DNA of 64,000 bases from Thiohalobacter thiocyanaticus (GCF_003932505.1 NZ_QZMU01000001.1:2737001-2801000); one strand, 5' to 3'. Shown: positions 54,189 through 62,981, counted from the stretch's first letter. Translations and numbers: made by a program. The notes: generated by a model from the sequence alone, not told the origin.

Positions 54189-55109
54189 CTAGTCCAACGC
54201 CAGGCAGCGCTCCCAGTAGGGCTCGCCGGCGAAGCGCTCGACCAGGAAATCGACGAAGGCGCGCACCCGCTGTGACAGGTGCCGGGTCTGCGGATAGACG
54301 GCATAGGCATGCACGCCCTGCCAGTGATGGTCGGTCAGCAGGGGGACCAGCTCGCCGGTCTCGATGGCGCGGTAGCAGATGAACAGCGGCTGCAGCACGA
54401 TCCCCTGACCGTCGACGGCGGCCCGGTGCAGGAAGTCGCCGTTGTTGGCCTGCAGGGCCGCGCTGACCCGGACCTCGCCCGGGCGGCCCTGCGGGTCCTG
54501 ATAGCGCCACAGGCCGGGATCGGGCAGGTTGGTGTAGAGCAGGCAGCGATGCAGGGCCAGTTCCTGCGGCCCGGCCGGCGTGCCGTGGGCCTGGAGATAG
54601 GCCGGACTGGCCGCCAGCACATTGCGGATGGGGGCGATGGGACGGGCGATGAGGCTGGAGTCGGGCAGGTCGGCGATACGCACGGCCACATCGAAACTCT
54701 CCTGCAGGATGTCCACCTGGCGGTCGTTGAAATCCAGATCGAAGCGGATCTCCGGGTGCAGCCGGATGAAGTCGTTGACCGCGGAGGTCAGGTGCAGCAG
54801 GCCGAAGCTCAGCGGTGCGGCCACCCGCAGGCTGCCGGACAGGGCGCCGTGCTCGCTGGACACGGCCAGTTCCGTCTCCTGCAGGTCGGCCAGCAGCCGC
54901 ACGGCGCGTTCGTACAGGCTGCGGCCGGTGTCGGTGAGGTCCATGCGCCGGGTGGTGCGACGGAACAGCTGCACCCCCAGGTGCTGTTCCAGCTCGGTCA
55001 GACGGCGGCTGACCGCGGATTTGGCCACCTGCCGGCGTTCGGCCGCGCCGCTGATGCTGCCGGCCTCGACCACGCGGACGAAGTTTTCCAGAGCCTCGAA
55101 GCGGTCCAT
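54189..55109 (-). CDS. LysR-family transcriptional regulator
   Basis: A 306-residue LysR protein. The winged helix-turn-helix is at residues 1-60 (FVRVVEAGSISGAAERRQVA; AVSRRLTELEQHLGVQLF), followed by a co-inducer-binding domain (LRVAAPLSFGLLHLTSAV; FDLDFNDRQVDILQESFDVA). It is divergent from the azoreductase gene across 131 bases with two palindromes (55121-55134, 55154-55168), the usual arrangement for a regulator of the neighbouring gene. Relatives of this group (DhcR, YhaJ-like) respond to quinones or aromatic compounds; the ligand is inference. Confidence 0.92.
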   Translation of the reverse strand: MDRFEALENFVRVVEAGSISGAAERRQVAKSAVSRRLTELEQHLGVQLFRRTTRRMDLTDTGRSLYERAVRLLADLQETELAVSSEHGALSGSLRVAAPLSFGLLHLTSAVNDFIRLHPEIRFDLDFNDRQVDILQESFDVAVRIADLPDSSLIARPIAPIRNVLAASPAYLQAHGTPAGPQELALHRCLLYTNLPDPGLWRYQDPQGRPGEVRVSAALQANNGDFLHRAAVDGQGIVLQPLFICYRAIETGELVPLLTDHHWQGVHAYAVYPQTRHLSQRVRAFVDFLVERFAGEPYWERCLALD

Positions 55110-55120
55110 ATCATTGTTCC

Positions 55121-55168
55121 TTATTCAGGAATAATTTATTCACAATAGTAGTATTTATTCTGGATAAA
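55121..55168. promoter_or_regulatory. LysR-type operator palindromes
   Basis: TTATTCAGGAATAA (55121-55134) and TTTATTCTGGATAAA (55154-55168) are inverted repeats with AT-rich arms. Both lie in the divergent promoter region between the LysR gene and the azoreductase gene and have T-N11-A-like spacing. Confidence 0.6.
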
Positions 55169-55240
55169 TCAACAGCTAGGGTTGTCTCATCCCGGTTCGG
55201 AGATCCCGGATACCGGCACACGACACAGGAGCAGACAACC

Positions 55241-55870
55241 ATGAGCCAGGATTCCGCAACTTCCCTGAACGTTCTGACCATTACGGCCAGTGCCCGTCAG
55301 AGCGGTTCGATCAGCCGCAGGCTGGTCGCGCAGACACTGGCGGCCCTGCGCGAGCGTCATCCCGGTCTGCGTGTCCAGACGCGTGACCTCGCCGCCGGTC
55401 TGCCGTTGCTGGGCGCGGACTGGATCGAGGCCAACTTCACCCCGCCGGCGCAGCGCGGTGCCGGGCAGCAGCGGACGCTGGCGCTGTCGGATACGCTGGT
55501 GCGGGAGCTTCAGGCCGCCGACCTGCTGGTGATCGGCACACCGATCTACAATTTCTCCATCCCGGCCGCTCTCAAGGCCTGGATCGACCTGGTGGCGCGG
55601 GCCGGCGTGACCTTCCGCTATACCGAAAACGGCCCGCAGGGCCTGCTGCGCGGCAAACAGGCGCTGATCCTGATCGCCAGCGGCGGTACCCCGGTCGGCA
55701 GCGAGATCGATTTCGCCAGCGGTTACCTGCGTCATGTGTTGGGTTTTCTCGGTATCGAGGACGTCACCGTGATCGCCGCTGACCGCATCATGCAGCAGCA
55801 GGACGAGGCGGTGGTGGCGGCGGAGCAGGGGATTGCTGCCGCGGTCGAGACCATGCGGAACGCCGCCTGA
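55241..55870 (+). CDS. FMN-dependent NADH-azoreductase / quinone reductase (AzoR family)
   Basis: A 209-residue flavodoxin-fold reductase. The FMN phosphate loop is TITASARQSGSISRRLV, the flavin-contact motif is GTPIYNFSIPAALKAWID, and SGGTPVG is also typical of AzoR. It uses NAD(P)H to reduce quinones, azo or nitro compounds in two-electron steps, protecting from thiol or quinone stress. A GGAG site precedes the start. It is divergent from the LysR gene and followed by a pirin gene, a common stress pair. Confidence 0.92.
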   Translation: MSQDSATSLNVLTITASARQSGSISRRLVAQTLAALRERHPGLRVQTRDLAAGLPLLGADWIEANFTPPAQRGAGQQRTLALSDTLVRELQAADLLVIGTPIYNFSIPAALKAWIDLVARAGVTFRYTENGPQGLLRGKQALILIASGGTPVGSEIDFASGYLRHVLGFLGIEDVTVIAADRIMQQQDEAVVAAEQGIAAAVETMRNAA

Positions 55871-55876
55871 TACGGC

Positions 55877-55912
55877 GCAGGTTGGGTCAGCGCTGCGCTC
55901 AGCCCAACCTGC
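55877..55912. repeat. hairpin between azoR-like and pirin genes
   Basis: GCAGGTTGGG (55877-55886) pairs with CCCAACCTGC (55903-55912) around a loop TCAGCGCTGCGCTCAG. It belongs to the same hairpin type as 49032-49059. It may tune expression of the second gene. Confidence 0.6.
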
Positions 55913-55936
55913 AGTTGAAGAACCAGGAGAACAGAG

Positions 55937-56794
55937 ATGCCCCATCGTGAAGTCAGACAACTCGTTCCCGCACAGGAGATCACCGAAGGCGCGGGCGTGA
56001 CCGTGCACCGTACCCTGGGCACGCCGGCGCTGCGCAATCTCGATCCCTTTCTGCTGCTGGATCACTTCAGCAGCGACAATCCGGATGACTATATCGCCGG
56101 CTTTCCCGATCATCCGCACCGCGGCTTCGTCACCTTCACCTACATGCTGGACGGGCACATGCTGCACCGCGACAGCATGGGTAACCAGGGTGATCTGCAG
56201 GCTGGTGGTGCCCAGTGGATGAAGGCCGCCGGTGGGGTGATCCATTCCGAGATGCCGCAGCAGACCGCGGGCCTGATGCGCGGCTTCCAGCTCTGGATCA
56301 ACCTGCCGGCCGGCGAGAAGCTGAGTGCGCCGGCCTACCAGGAATTCAGCGCCGAAGCCTTTCCCGTGTACCGTGAAGCGGGGATGCAGGTGAAGGTGTT
56401 GAGTGGCGAATATGCCGGGCTGCGCGGACCGGTGGAGGATCCGCATACGCAGGTGCAATATCTGGATGTGACTCTGGCGGCGGGGCGGCGGTTCGAGCAT
56501 GAACTGACCGGGACGTTGAACGCCTTTGTCTATGTGTTCGAAGGCACGGCAGAACAGGCGGGAACGCATCTGCCTCGCCACACCCTGGCGGTACCCGGCA
56601 AGGGTGAAACCCTGACCCTGGAGGCCGGCAGCGACGGGGCGCGTTTCATTCTGGTGGCCGGCCGGCCCATCGGCGAGCCCATCGCCCAGTACGGCCCCTT
56701 CGTCATGAACACGCAGGAAGAGATCCATCAGGCCATGCGCGATTACCGCGACGGCAGATTGGTGCAACAGCGCGCGGAAGTTCGTGGCGAGTGA
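55937..56794 (+). CDS. pirin family protein
   Basis: A 285-residue bicupin of the pirin family. Seen are RNLDPFLLLDHFS, FPDHPHRGFVTFTYMLDG with metal-binding His residues, and HSEMPQQTAGLMRGFQLWIN, the standard N-terminal cupin signature. The C-terminal cupin ends with GRPIGEPIAQYGPFVMN. Pirins bind iron, some have quercetinase activity, and they are often co-regulated with azoreductases by LysR-type proteins. It begins 66 bases after the azoreductase stop, across a hairpin. Confidence 0.93.
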   Translation: MPHREVRQLVPAQEITEGAGVTVHRTLGTPALRNLDPFLLLDHFSSDNPDDYIAGFPDHPHRGFVTFTYMLDGHMLHRDSMGNQGDLQAGGAQWMKAAGGVIHSEMPQQTAGLMRGFQLWINLPAGEKLSAPAYQEFSAEAFPVYREAGMQVKVLSGEYAGLRGPVEDPHTQVQYLDVTLAAGRRFEHELTGTLNAFVYVFEGTAEQAGTHLPRHTLAVPGKGETLTLEAGSDGARFILVAGRPIGEPIAQYGPFVMNTQEEIHQAMRDYRDGRLVQQRAEVRGE

Positions 56795-56816
56795 AGCCGG
56801 AGCGGTGAAAGATTAA

Positions 56817-56844
56817 TAAAAAAGGCCCCTGAAAAGGGGCCTTT
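56817..56844 (-). terminator. terminator of metK, shared with the pirin gene
   Basis: AAAGGCCCC (56821-56829) and GGGGCCTTT (56836-56844) form a strong hairpin. Read on the minus strand it is followed by TTTTTTATT, making a good Rho-independent terminator for metK; on the plus strand only three T follow, so it may be weaker for pirin. Confidence 0.85.
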
Positions 56845-56875
56845 CGGTGTTGCTGCCGGGTTGTCCCGGGACGGA

Positions 56876-58051
56876 TCAGGCCGTCTTGAGGTTGGCGTCG
56901 CCCGCCATGGCCTCGGCGCGGTCGGTCTTCTCCCAGGTGAACTCCGGCTCCTCGCGGCCGAAGTGGCCGTTGGAGGCGGTGCCGCGGTAGATCGGGCGCA
57001 GCAGGTCCAGCATCTGCACGATGCCCTTGGGACGCAGGTCGAAGTGGGCACGGATCAGGGCCTCGATCTTGGTCTCGTCGATCTTGGCGGTGCCGAAGGT
57101 CTCGACGTGGATGGAGACCGGCTTGGCCACGCCGATGGCGTAGGCGACCTGGACCTCGCACTTGTCGGCCAGGCCCGCGGCGACCACGTTCTTGGCCACG
57201 TAGCGTGCGGCATAGGCGGCCGAACGGTCGACCTTTGTCGGATCCTTGCCGGAGAAGGCGCCGCCGCCGTGACGGCCCACGCCGCCGTAGGTGTCGACGA
57301 TGATCTTGCGCCCGGTCAGGCCGCAGTCACCGACCGGACCGCCGATGACGAAACGCCCGGTGGGGTTGATGAAGTACTCGGTCTTGTCGGTGATCATGCT
57401 GGACGGGATGATCGGCTTGATGATCTCCTCCATCACCGCTTCCTTGAGCTGTTCGTAGCTGATGTCCTCGGCGTGCTGGGTGGACAGAACCACGGCGTCG
57501 ATCGACTTGGGCACATTGCCCTCGTAGCGGACCGAGACCTGGGACTTGGCGTCCGGACGCAGCCACGGCAGCGTGCCGTCCTTGCGGACCTTGGTCTGCT
57601 GCTGGGTCAGCTTGTGCGCATACTGGATCGGCATGGGCATCAGCTCGTCGGTCTCGTTGGTGGCATAGCCGTACATGAGACCCTGGTCGCCCGCGCCCTG
57701 ATCCAGGTCCAGACCGGCGCCTTCGTCCACGCCCTGGGCGATGTCGGGAGACTGCTTGTCCAGCGAGATCAGCACGGCGCAGTTCTTGCCGTCGAAGCCC
57801 ATGGCGCCGTCGTTGTAGCCGATATCCAGGATGGTCTCGCGCACCACGTCGGTGTAGTCGACCACGGCCTTGGTGGTGATTTCGCCGGCGATGATGGCCA
57901 TGCCGGTGTTGACCATGGTCTCGCAGGCCACGCGGGACAGCGGGTCCTGCGCGAGCAGTGCGTCGAGAATGGCGTCAGATACGTTGTCGGCCACCTTGTC
58001 CGGGTGACCTTCGCCTACCGATTCGGAAGACACGATATATTCGCGTGCCAT
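56876..58051 (-). CDS. metK: S-adenosylmethionine synthetase
   Basis: A 391-residue enzyme making SAM from methionine and ATP. Signature sequences are [18 protein letters not shown] (methionine-binding), [16 protein letters not shown], and [19 protein letters not shown] (P-loop-like). Length and motifs are those of bacterial MetK. AGGAGG lies 6-11 bases before the start. The gene follows the two betaine methyltransferase genes on the same strand, which consume three SAM per betaine; a terminator separates them, so metK also has its own promoter. Confidence 0.98.
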   Translation of the reverse strand: MAREYIVSSESVGEGHPDKVADNVSDAILDALLAQDPLSRVACETMVNTGMAIIAGEITTKAVVDYTDVVRETILDIGYNDGAMGFDGKNCAVLISLDKQSPDIAQGVDEGAGLDLDQGAGDQGLMYGYATNETDELMPMPIQYAHKLTQQQTKVRKDGTLPWLRPDAKSQVSVRYEGNVPKSIDAVVLSTQHAEDISYEQLKEAVMEEIIKPIIPSSMITDKTEYFINPTGRFVIGGPVGDCGLTGRKIIVDTYGGVGRHGGGAFSGKDPTKVDRSAAYAARYVAKNVVAAGLADKCEVQVAYAIGVAKPVSIHVETFGTAKIDETKIEALIRAHFDLRPKGIVQMLDLLRPIYRGTASNGHFGREEPEFTWEKTDRAEAMAGDANLKTA

Positions 58052-58103
58052 GTAAACCTCCTGATGGGTTTTTGGACAACCGCCTCGTGCGGTCGAGTTA
58101 ATG

Positions 58104-58142
58104 AAAAAAGTCGGTCCCGCCGCCGCCGTGGCGGCTCGGGAC
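58104..58142 (-). terminator. terminator between sdmt and metK (minus strand)
   Basis: On the minus strand a GC-rich hairpin (GTCCCGAGCCGCC ... GGCGGCGGCGGGAC) is followed by TTTTTT (58104-58109 on this strand as A6). It ends the gsmt-sdmt transcript before metK. Confidence 0.75.
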
Positions 58143-58169
58143 GGATTCGGTCAGTGGCCGGTGACGGCC

Positions 58170-59018
58170 TCAGTCCGCGGTCTTGCGGAAATGCAGGATG
58201 CCCCAGCTCAGGTAGCCCTTGTTGCCGGCGTCGACCCAGTGGCCCAGACCGGTGATCATGCGGTCAATGTACTCCTCGGAGACCCTGTTCACCAGATCCT
58301 CGCGGTTGCGGGTCAGTTCCTCGCGCACGCGGCCGTAATGGACGGGCAGGCGCTCGGTCAGATCCTCGACCTCGATCTCCTTCAGGCCGTTGCGGGCGGC
58401 CTGCTCGCGGTAGAAGCCGATCGAGCCCAGGCTGCTGAGGTGGATGCGGTCATAGACCGGCTGCAGCACGTCCTCGGGGCAGTCGTCGGCCTGCATGGGG
58501 TCGGTGAAGATCAGCTCGCCGCCGGGCTTGAGCACGCGCGCGGCCTCCGAGATCACCTTGTCGCGATGGCCGCTGTGCAGGAAGGAGTCCTGCGACCAGA
58601 CCACGTCGAAGGTCCCGCTGTCGTAGGGCAGGTTCTCGAAGTTGCCGTCGACCACCTCGATCAGGTGGTCCAGGCCCTGCTCCTTGTTCATCTGCCGGTC
58701 GCGTTCGTTCTCCTTCTCGCTCAGGTTGAGCGCAACGACCCTGCAGCCGTAGGTCTTCGCCAGGTAGCGGGCGGCGCCGCCATAGCCGGCGCCCACGTCC
58801 AGGACGTAGCTGTCCGGCCCCAGATTGTCGAGCTTGGATGCGATGCGCTCCACGGTGCGGCGGCTGGCATCGGCAATGGGTTCCTGGTCGTCCCGGTACA
58901 GGCCGATATGGATGTCTTCACCGCCCCAGACGTGGTAGTAGAAGTTGTCGGCGTCGTCGCTGTTGTAGTAACTGCGTGCCGTTTCCACGACCTCGGAATA
59001 GGATGGGGTGGTACTCAT
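58170..59018 (-). CDS. sarcosine/dimethylglycine N-methyltransferase
   Basis: A 282-residue SAM-dependent methyltransferase that adds methyl groups to sarcosine and dimethylglycine, giving glycine betaine. It matches the halophile SDMT enzymes of Ectothiorhodospira/Halorhodospira: GGEDIHIGLY, SRRTVERIASKL, VLDVGAGYGGAARYLA (motif I), ENERDRQMNKEQGLDHLIEV and WSQDSFLHSGHRDKV, FTDPMQADDCPEDVLQP. Its ATGA start overlaps the stop of gsmt by four bases, so the two are coupled. Betaine is a compatible solute, indicating a salty habitat. Confidence 0.95.
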   Translation of the reverse strand: MSTTPSYSEVVETARSYYNSDDADNFYYHVWGGEDIHIGLYRDDQEPIADASRRTVERIASKLDNLGPDSYVLDVGAGYGGAARYLAKTYGCRVVALNLSEKENERDRQMNKEQGLDHLIEVVDGNFENLPYDSGTFDVVWSQDSFLHSGHRDKVISEAARVLKPGGELIFTDPMQADDCPEDVLQPVYDRIHLSSLGSIGFYREQAARNGLKEIEVEDLTERLPVHYGRVREELTRNREDLVNRVSEEYIDRMITGLGHWVDAGNKGYLSWGILHFRKTAD

Positions 59019-59830
59019 TCATTATCCTCCTGCTGATGATAGTTCTTCTCAGCGATATGGATGTAGAAGTCCGGCTCTGCCTCGCGGTAGGTCTCCTGGA
59101 AGTCGCCGTAGGTGGTGACCTTCTGGAAGCCCACTTCCTTCATCAGGCGCCGCGTGTAGTCCTTGCGCAGCGGGAACATGTTCAGGTGATAGACGGACTT
59201 GTCGGGGAACTCGTAACGGAACCGGGCCAGCGAGTCGTCGACATATTCCGGCGAGGCGCTGACGTTGTCGCCGCAGTAGTAATAGTTATGCGTCGGCTGG
59301 ATCTTGTGATCCAGGATGGCGTCGTAGTTGCGCTGATCCAGGATCAGGATGCCGTCGTGACGCAGGGTGGCGTAGAACTCGGCCAGGGCCTTGCGGCGGT
59401 CGTTTTCGTTATGCAGGTGGGTAAAGGAGTTACCCAGGCAGATAACCGCATCATAGAGATCGTGAACGTCACGGTTCAGCCAGCGCCAGTCGGCATGGAC
59501 GGTGCGCAGGATGTGGCCGCGCTTGCGGGCATTCTCGAAGGCCTTGGCCAGCATTTCCGGACTGCCGTCCGCGCTGGTTACTTCGAAGCCGGCCTTCATC
59601 AGCTGTACGGAGTGAAAGCCCGTGCCGGAGGCCACGTCGAGGATCTTCTTGGCGCCGCGTTCCTTGAGGGCCTGGATGAAGAAATCGCCTTCGCTGTTGG
59701 CGCGGCCGTCCCAGTCGATCAGTTCGTCCCACTTGTCGACGAAGCCGTGGACATATTCATCCTTGTACTGGTCGGTGTCGCGGACCTTGAGGGGGTCGTC
59801 GCCATAATTCTGCTGGGCAGTTTTTTGCAC
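59015..59830 (-). CDS. glycine/sarcosine N-methyltransferase
   Basis: A 271-residue SAM-dependent methyltransferase for the first steps, glycine to sarcosine and dimethylglycine. It matches GSMT of halophilic phototrophs: VRDTDQYKDEYVHGFVDKWD, ILDVASGTGFHSVQLMKAGF (motif I), TSADGSPEMLAKAFENARKR, DAVICLGNSFTHLHNENDRR and LDQRNYDAILDH. The start is GTG at 59830 with GGGAGGAAAT upstream. It is the first gene of the operon; the promoter must lie in the 578-base gap upstream and is likely salt-responsive. Confidence 0.96.
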   Translation of the reverse strand: MQKTAQQNYGDDPLKVRDTDQYKDEYVHGFVDKWDELIDWDGRANSEGDFFIQALKERGAKKILDVASGTGFHSVQLMKAGFEVTSADGSPEMLAKAFENARKRGHILRTVHADWRWLNRDVHDLYDAVICLGNSFTHLHNENDRRKALAEFYATLRHDGILILDQRNYDAILDHKIQPTHNYYYCGDNVSASPEYVDDSLARFRYEFPDKSVYHLNMFPLRKDYTRRLMKEVGFQKVTTYGDFQETYREAEPDFYIHIAEKNYHQQEDNE

Positions 59831-60408
59831 AGTATTTCCTCCCGTTGCGGTGCCAAACGGTCCTACGGGCGATCTCGTGCAAAGCGGGTGGTTACGCTTA
59901 ACTTCTGGTATTCACCTTCCGCCGGGATGGTTTGGCACCAGTTGTCGTTTATCGCGAACAGGACATCTCGTCCTGATACTGATTCAAGGTCGCGGACCCT
60001 GTGGCCCGCCGGATAAATACACGATGACGGAAGTGTTACACCGTTGCCCGCTTCAGGGCAGAGACAGTCGCGTTCGCCGTGTCATGGAGGGACGGTAACG
60101 CTGACCCGTGATGTATTAGTCCGCATATCTTACAGATTTCCGAGTTAATTTTCACCCCCGATTCCGGTTTAATTGTGTGTCCCCGGTTGGACGGGGGCGT
60201 GAAACCCGGGTTTTTTCCAATTATTACAAGTGTCTTGGATATTCCCGGGATATAATCGGGAATTAGGCGGGAAAACCGTTCCGCCTGGGCTATGCCGGCG
60301 ATGTTGCCCGGTGTGTCCCGGCGTGGCAGGCTGATGTCGGATGGCGCTGCCGCGGGACGGCCCGCGGTGAGATGAGTGATCATACATACATAAAGGATTG
60401 ACAGATTC
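59831..60408. other. intergenic region between gsmt and the DUF4156 gene
   Basis: No gene that I can support in about 580 bases. It should carry the gsmt promoter on one side and the lipoprotein promoter on the other. Two inverted repeats are visible: AGGAC/GTCCT at 59960-59974 and ATTCCCG/CGGGAAT with a 9-base spacer (GGATATAAT) at 60241-60263, whose arms are the same as in the hipB operators. Confidence 0.5.
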
Positions 60409-60804
60409 ATGTTAGACAAACTGTGGTGCGCCGGTCACTGGACGGGTGGCGGACTCGCCGCGGGTGCCGTGTTGCTGATGACGGGCTGTACCTGGGTCGA
60501 GCCGACGGATGAGGGCGCGCAGGTGGAAGTGGTGCAGACCGATGCGGTGGCCGACTGCCACAGGGTCGGCACCACCCGGGTCTCGGTGCTGGACCGTCTG
60601 GCGGGGGTTCCGCGCAGCTACCGCAAGCTGGAGCAGGAACTGGACACCCTGGCGCGCAACAGCGCCGCGCGCATGGACGGCGACCGGGTGGTCGCCGAGA
60701 CGGAGATCGTCGATGGCGAGCGCACCTACGCAGTTTATGACTGCAGTCGGCCCCGGCAGGAGGAGGCCGGCTCCGACGGCGCCGAGGTGTTTCCCCTGCG
60801 CTGA
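60409..60804 (+). CDS. DUF4156 lipoprotein
   Basis: A 131-residue lipoprotein. The leader ends in the lipobox LLMTGC (about Cys27), and the mature part fits DUF4156: CHRVGTTRVSVLDRL, then LDTLARNSAARMDGDRVVAE and RTYAVYDCSR with a second and third Cys. Function unknown; DUF4156 proteins are small periplasmic-face lipoproteins. AAGGAT precedes the start by about 12 bases. Confidence 0.85.
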   Translation: MLDKLWCAGHWTGGGLAAGAVLLMTGCTWVEPTDEGAQVEVVQTDAVADCHRVGTTRVSVLDRLAGVPRSYRKLEQELDTLARNSAARMDGDRVVAETEIVDGERTYAVYDCSRPRQEEAGSDGAEVFPLR

Positions 60805-60815
60805 AACCCGGCGCC

Positions 60816-61044
60816 ACTAAGACAATCATAAACAAAGCCTCATTCAGCGGGTCTCTGAGCGGTCAGGCCGCAAGGCGCAACGCCGCGGATGGCCGCCCAG
60901 AGGCCCGCCCGCAGGGAGCCACCCCCAGGGCGCAGCTCGGCGTTGCAGCGCTTGACAAGGGCCGGGCCATTGCCTTACGCACTGCGCCTTGATCTGCACC
61001 CTGGGGGTGGCTCTGAATGAGGCGTTGTTTATAATTGTCTTAGT
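60816..61044. mobile_element. MITE-like element with 32-bp terminal inverted repeats
   Basis: The left end (60816-60847, ACTAAGACAATCATAAACAA...) and right end (61013-61044) are inverted copies with two mismatches in 32. A second inverted repeat lies inside (GAGCCACCCCCAGGG near 60920 and CCCTGGGGGTGGCTC near 61000). The 229 bases carry no credible protein. The ends sit at TA, as for Tc1/IS630-type elements (TA duplication), which is inference. It lies between a lipoprotein gene and the SRP RNA gene. Confidence 0.8.
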
Positions 61045-61105
61045 AAGCGATTGATGAAAGTGGGAAACTGTTATACCCTGCGCCCTCCTTGCAGTACCGT
61101 TCAAT

Positions 61106-61217
61106 GGTGGCTTGTGCCGGTCCCTCCGCAACGATAAGCTGTGAACCCCGTCAGGCCCGGAAGGGAGCAGCGGCAGCAGTGGACTCGGGTGCCGGAGTGT
61201 GGCGGGTACAGGCCGCC
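61106..61217 (+). ncRNA. ffs: signal recognition particle RNA, 4.5S type
   Basis: The conserved apical domain GTCAGGCCCGGAAGGGAGCA, then GCGGCAGC, is the Ffh-binding hairpin (GGAA tetraloop). The ends GGTGGCTTGTGCC and GGTACAGGCCGCC pair. Length is about 112 nt, like E. coli ffs (114 nt), and CTCCGCAACG matches its 5' part. It lies just upstream of dnaX, a common position in proteobacteria. Confidence 0.92.
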
Positions 61218-61244
61218 TCCTATTACTCTATATATGCCTCCTAC

Positions 61245-61261
61245 GGCCGCGTGCGGCCTTT
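61245..61261 (+). terminator. terminator of ffs
   Basis: GGCCGC (61245-61250) pairs with GCGGCC (61253-61258) and is followed by TTT. It is short, so readthrough to dnaX is possible. Confidence 0.55.
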
Positions 61262-61280
61262 AGCGTATTCAAGTATGTAA

Positions 61281-62912
61281 ATGTCCTATCAGGTTCTTGC
61301 CCGCAAATGGCGGCCGCGCAGCTTCACCGAGCTGGTGGGCCAGGCCCATGTCCTGCGCGCGCTGGTCAACGCGCTGGACAACGACCGTCTGCATCATGCC
61401 TACCTGTTCACCGGCACCCGCGGCGTGGGCAAGACCACGCTGGCGCGCATTCTGGCCAAGTCGCTGAACTGCGAGACCGGCGTGGGTTCACAGCCCTGCG
61501 GCGAATGCTCGGCCTGCCGCGAGATCGACGAGGGCCGCTTCGTGGATCTGATCGAGGTCGACGCCGCCTCCCGCACCAAGGTCGACGAGACCCGCGAGCT
61601 GCTGGAGAACGTCCAGTACGCGCCCACCCGCGGACGCTACAAGGTGTATCTCATCGACGAGGTGCACATGTTCTCCAACCACAGTTTCAACGCCCTGCTC
61701 AAGACCCTGGAGGAGCCGCCGCCGCATGTGAAGTTCCTGCTGGCGACCACCGATCCGCAGAAGCTGCCCGTGACCATCCTGTCGCGCTGCCTGCAGTTCA
61801 ACCTCAAGCGCCTGCCGCCGGAGCAGATCCGCGACTACCTGGAACAGATCCTGGAGCGTGAGGGCATCAAGGCCGAGCCGGGTGCCCTGCGCGAGCTGGC
61901 CCGCGTTGCCGACGGCAGCATGCGTGACGGGCTGAGTCTGCTGGACCAGGCCATCGCCTACGGTGGCGGCGAGGTCGGAGAGGCCGAGGTCCGCACCATG
62001 CTGGGTACCATCGAGCGCGAGTTCGTCTACGATCTGGTACGGGCGCTGGCCGCCGGAGACGGCAGGGCGCTGCTGGCGCGGGTCGCTGATGCCGCCGAGC
62101 GCAGCACCGATTTCGCCGCCCTGCTGGCCGAGCTGCTGTCGGTGCTGCAGCGCATCGCGGTCCACCAGGCCCTGCCCGACGGCGGGGTGGACGAGTATGC
62201 CGATGCCCCCGAGGTGATCGCCGAACTGGCCGCGGCCCTGAGTCCCGAGGATGTGCAGCTGTTCTACCAGATCGGCCTGATCGGGCGGCGCGACCTGCCG
62301 CTGGCGCCGGACCCGCGTGGCGGGCTGGAGATGATCCTGCTGCGCATGCTCAGTTTCCGCCCGGCGGCGGCCGGCAGCGACAGCCCGGCCCCGGCCGCCG
62401 GCACGGCGCGACCGGCCCGGGCGGGCAGCGCCGCTGCCGGCGCGTCTGCGGCTGCCCGCGCCTCCGCCCCTGCCGGGGAATCCCCTGCGTCCACGGCGCC
62501 CGGTGCCGCCCCGCCCGCTGGCGATGACTGGCCGGGCCTGATCGCCGCCATGGGGCTGCGTGGGCTGGCCGGACAGCTGGCGGAGAACTGCACCCTGCTC
62601 AGTTGCGAGGAAAACCGCGTGCAGCTGCACCTGGACCCGGCCCATCAGCACCTGCTCACCCCGGCGCTGCAGGGCAAGCTGGGGGAGGCCCTGAATCGCT
62701 GCCTGGGGCGCGAGGTGCGGCTGGAGATCGACAGCGGCAGTGACGCGCAGCCGGCCGCCGAGACCCCGGCCCGGCAGCAGGCCCGGATGGCGCAGGAGCG
62801 CCAGCAGGCCGCCGAGAGCGCCATTGCCGGGGACGAGACCGTCCGCGCGCTGCAGGACACCTTCAATGCCAGGGTCCAGCCCGACAGCATCCGGCCCCTG
62901 GACGATGCATGA
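61281..62912 (+). CDS. dnaX: DNA polymerase III subunit tau/gamma
   Basis: A 543-residue clamp-loader ATPase. Features in order: LARKWRPRSFTELVGQ, Walker A GTRGVGKTTLARILAK, zinc-binding CETGVGSQPCGECSAC, Walker B YLIDEVHMFSNHSFNALLK, SRC motif LSRCLQFNLKRL, then an Ala/Pro-rich linker (about 365-415) and a C-terminal tau-specific domain. A poly-A slippage site as in E. coli is not seen, so production of a shorter gamma by frameshift is doubtful here. The tau form couples the polymerase cores and the DnaB helicase. Confidence 0.97.
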   Translation: MSYQVLARKWRPRSFTELVGQAHVLRALVNALDNDRLHHAYLFTGTRGVGKTTLARILAKSLNCETGVGSQPCGECSACREIDEGRFVDLIEVDAASRTKVDETRELLENVQYAPTRGRYKVYLIDEVHMFSNHSFNALLKTLEEPPPHVKFLLATTDPQKLPVTILSRCLQFNLKRLPPEQIRDYLEQILEREGIKAEPGALRELARVADGSMRDGLSLLDQAIAYGGGEVGEAEVRTMLGTIEREFVYDLVRALAAGDGRALLARVADAAERSTDFAALLAELLSVLQRIAVHQALPDGGVDEYADAPEVIAELAAALSPEDVQLFYQIGLIGRRDLPLAPDPRGGLEMILLRMLSFRPAAAGSDSPAPAAGTARPARAGSAAAGASAAARASAPAGESPASTAPGAAPPAGDDWPGLIAAMGLRGLAGQLAENCTLLSCEENRVQLHLDPAHQHLLTPALQGKLGEALNRCLGREVRLEIDSGSDAQPAAETPARQQARMAQERQQAAESAIAGDETVRALQDTFNARVQPDSIRPLDDA

Positions 62913-62955
62913 ATGCTCACTAAGGAGTAAGGATGCAAGGCTACAGTTACACGGC

Positions 62956-62981
62956 GTCATCCCCGCCTTCGCGGGAATGAC
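62956..62981. repeat. GTCAT...ATGAC palindromic repeat between dnaX and ybaB
   Basis: GTCATCCCCGCCTTCGCGGG plus AATGAC forms a hairpin. It is the common proteobacterial intergenic repeat (REP-like); a degenerate relative lies near 23742-23766. Confidence 0.65.

Noticed and set aside
58052-58103. SAM or SAH riboswitch before metK
   Set aside because: Only a small ACCGC/GCGGT hairpin is present; none of the conserved cores of known SAM/SAH riboswitches is seen in this short leader.
61900-62400. Programmed frameshift in dnaX giving the gamma subunit
   Set aside because: No A-rich slippery heptamer with a downstream hairpin like that of E. coli is visible; the region is GC-rich.
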